This document shows, piece by piece, positions 59,070 through 60,000 of a DNA stretch of 60,000 bases. The position numbers were made by a program, and so were the translations under genes. This stretch comes from Chrysomallon squamiferum (Eukaryota; Mollusca; Gastropoda; Neomphalida; Peltospiridae). The stretch's first letter is position 1. Every line of letters starts with the position of its first letter. The stretch covers positions 19,771,810-19,831,809 of the forward strand of contig CM022673.1 of NCBI GenBank assembly GCA_012295275.1, in the 5' to 3' direction. Below the pieces are notes generated by a model. The model made no database searches and was not told the origin of the DNA. It saw only the letters and a list, made by a program, of their open reading frames with translations.

Positions 59070-60000
59070 CGGTTGATACTGAGTCAGTAGTTTTACGCCC
59101 AGACAGTTCTTGTAGAAACAATGAAACCGAAAAACAGATTATTTAAAAATTGTCATAAACAAAACGTTTGAACCACTGAAGACGATATAATCGAATTTTC
59201 AATACCCACTTTTGCAAAGTTCACTTCTTGGCAACACTGATACACTAGTTAATAAAAAACGCTATTAAGTTATTCAAAAAATATTTAATTAAAATACAGA
59301 AAATCAGAGAAAACATAGCCATTATTCTTGAATATTTAAGATTCAGCGACAGCTTTAGAAAATGCAAAAAAACTGAAAATTGTTGTATATTTTGTTTTCA
59401 AAATTAAAAACAAATCATATGATTTTGTGTATTTTTCTCTTCTTATATTTTCTTATTCAAAAACAAAAAGAAAAAAACATTTAAAAAGGCAAGAGTACAA
59501 ATAGCAAAATTCCTCAGCTGACTTCTTTTCAGTATCGAAACATCCTTCTGAATATTTCACAAAATGTACGCCCTAAATATTTATGCAATATAATTATTAT
59601 TCTGAATCGTTTCAAACTGTAATGTGCTAATTTAGCTATTTTTTCTGTTGTATGTTATTTATATATTATTTTTAACATCTTTCTGTTACAACATAATTAT
59701 CTTTCAAGTTACACTTGACAACAGATAAGCCATTCCAAAGCGGTGTTGTCAAGTGGAAACCGTTATAATAATTACGCGTTAAACGCACATCTATCTGCAA
59801 GCACTATTAACATCCACCAAATGTCACGCAGTTTTGTCCACTTAAAGGACGACATGTCCCGCCCACAACACGTGGGTACTAGATTCAACAGGGTTTTGTT
59901 TTGTTTGTTTTGTTTGTGGGTTTTTTACATGTAATTTCGAAACGACCAATGGATGATTGTTGATACGTTAACATTAATATCAATCGATTTAAATTTTCGC

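Larger units (their letters stand above)
55606..60000. other. Gene-free 3' flank
   Basis: No supported gene. It holds long GA, CT and TA microsatellites, a 40-bp minisatellite, a twice-open frame near 58136-58555 and a hairpin near 59712-59755. The last 250 bp look promoter-like. Confidence 0.65.

Overview
The window is eukaryotic nuclear DNA. It is AT-rich, with genes cut into short exons by GT-AG introns (one GC-AG), many long dinucleotide and trinucleotide microsatellites, and decayed transposable elements in introns and between genes. Protein content (one CDK12/13-type kinase, WDR24, MPLKIP, a tandem WSC-domain membrane protein) and the repeat style suggest a lophotrochozoan animal, most likely a mollusc. 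The species cannot be named from the sequence. Exon boundaries were placed by hand from splice consensus, reading frame and remembered family similarity. No alignment was run.

Layout. (1) 1-7428, plus strand: 3' part of a CDK12 orthologue (nine exons seen, 5' end outside the window). (2) 7429-19635: about 12 kb of CDK12 3' flank and intergenic DNA with microsatellites, a long alternating purine/pyrimidine tract and two short MITE-like elements. (3) 19636-20502, minus strand: two-exon MPLKIP (TTDN1). (4) 21465-34518, plus strand: complete 17-exon WDR24 (GATOR2), head-to-head with MPLKIP, with a GC-AG intron and a decayed DUF7869-like element in intron 3. (5) 34519-42145: intergenic DNA holding a broken integrase fossil, a broken mariner-type transposase and a second MITE copy. 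(6) About 42146-55460, plus strand: a gene I do not recognise as any named family, encoding two WSC domains, an acidic linker built from seven symmetric phase-1 exons (three with a near-identical E-G-S-G core), one membrane segment and a basic tail ending in an ExxxLL motif. Its introns hold a LINE fossil, a PIN/FEN-like element fossil, twin CRE sites and microsatellites beside splice sites. (7) 55461-60000: intergenic DNA with a 40-bp minisatellite, long microsatellites, a hairpin and a promoter-like end.

The three known genes have unrelated core roles: Pol II CTD phosphorylation (CDK12), TFIIH/splicing-linked function (MPLKIP) and amino-acid signalling to mTORC1 (WDR24). The best candidate for something undescribed is the WSC-domain gene, which looks like a lineage-specific part-time proteoglycan whose glycosaminoglycan sites could be chosen by alternative splicing.
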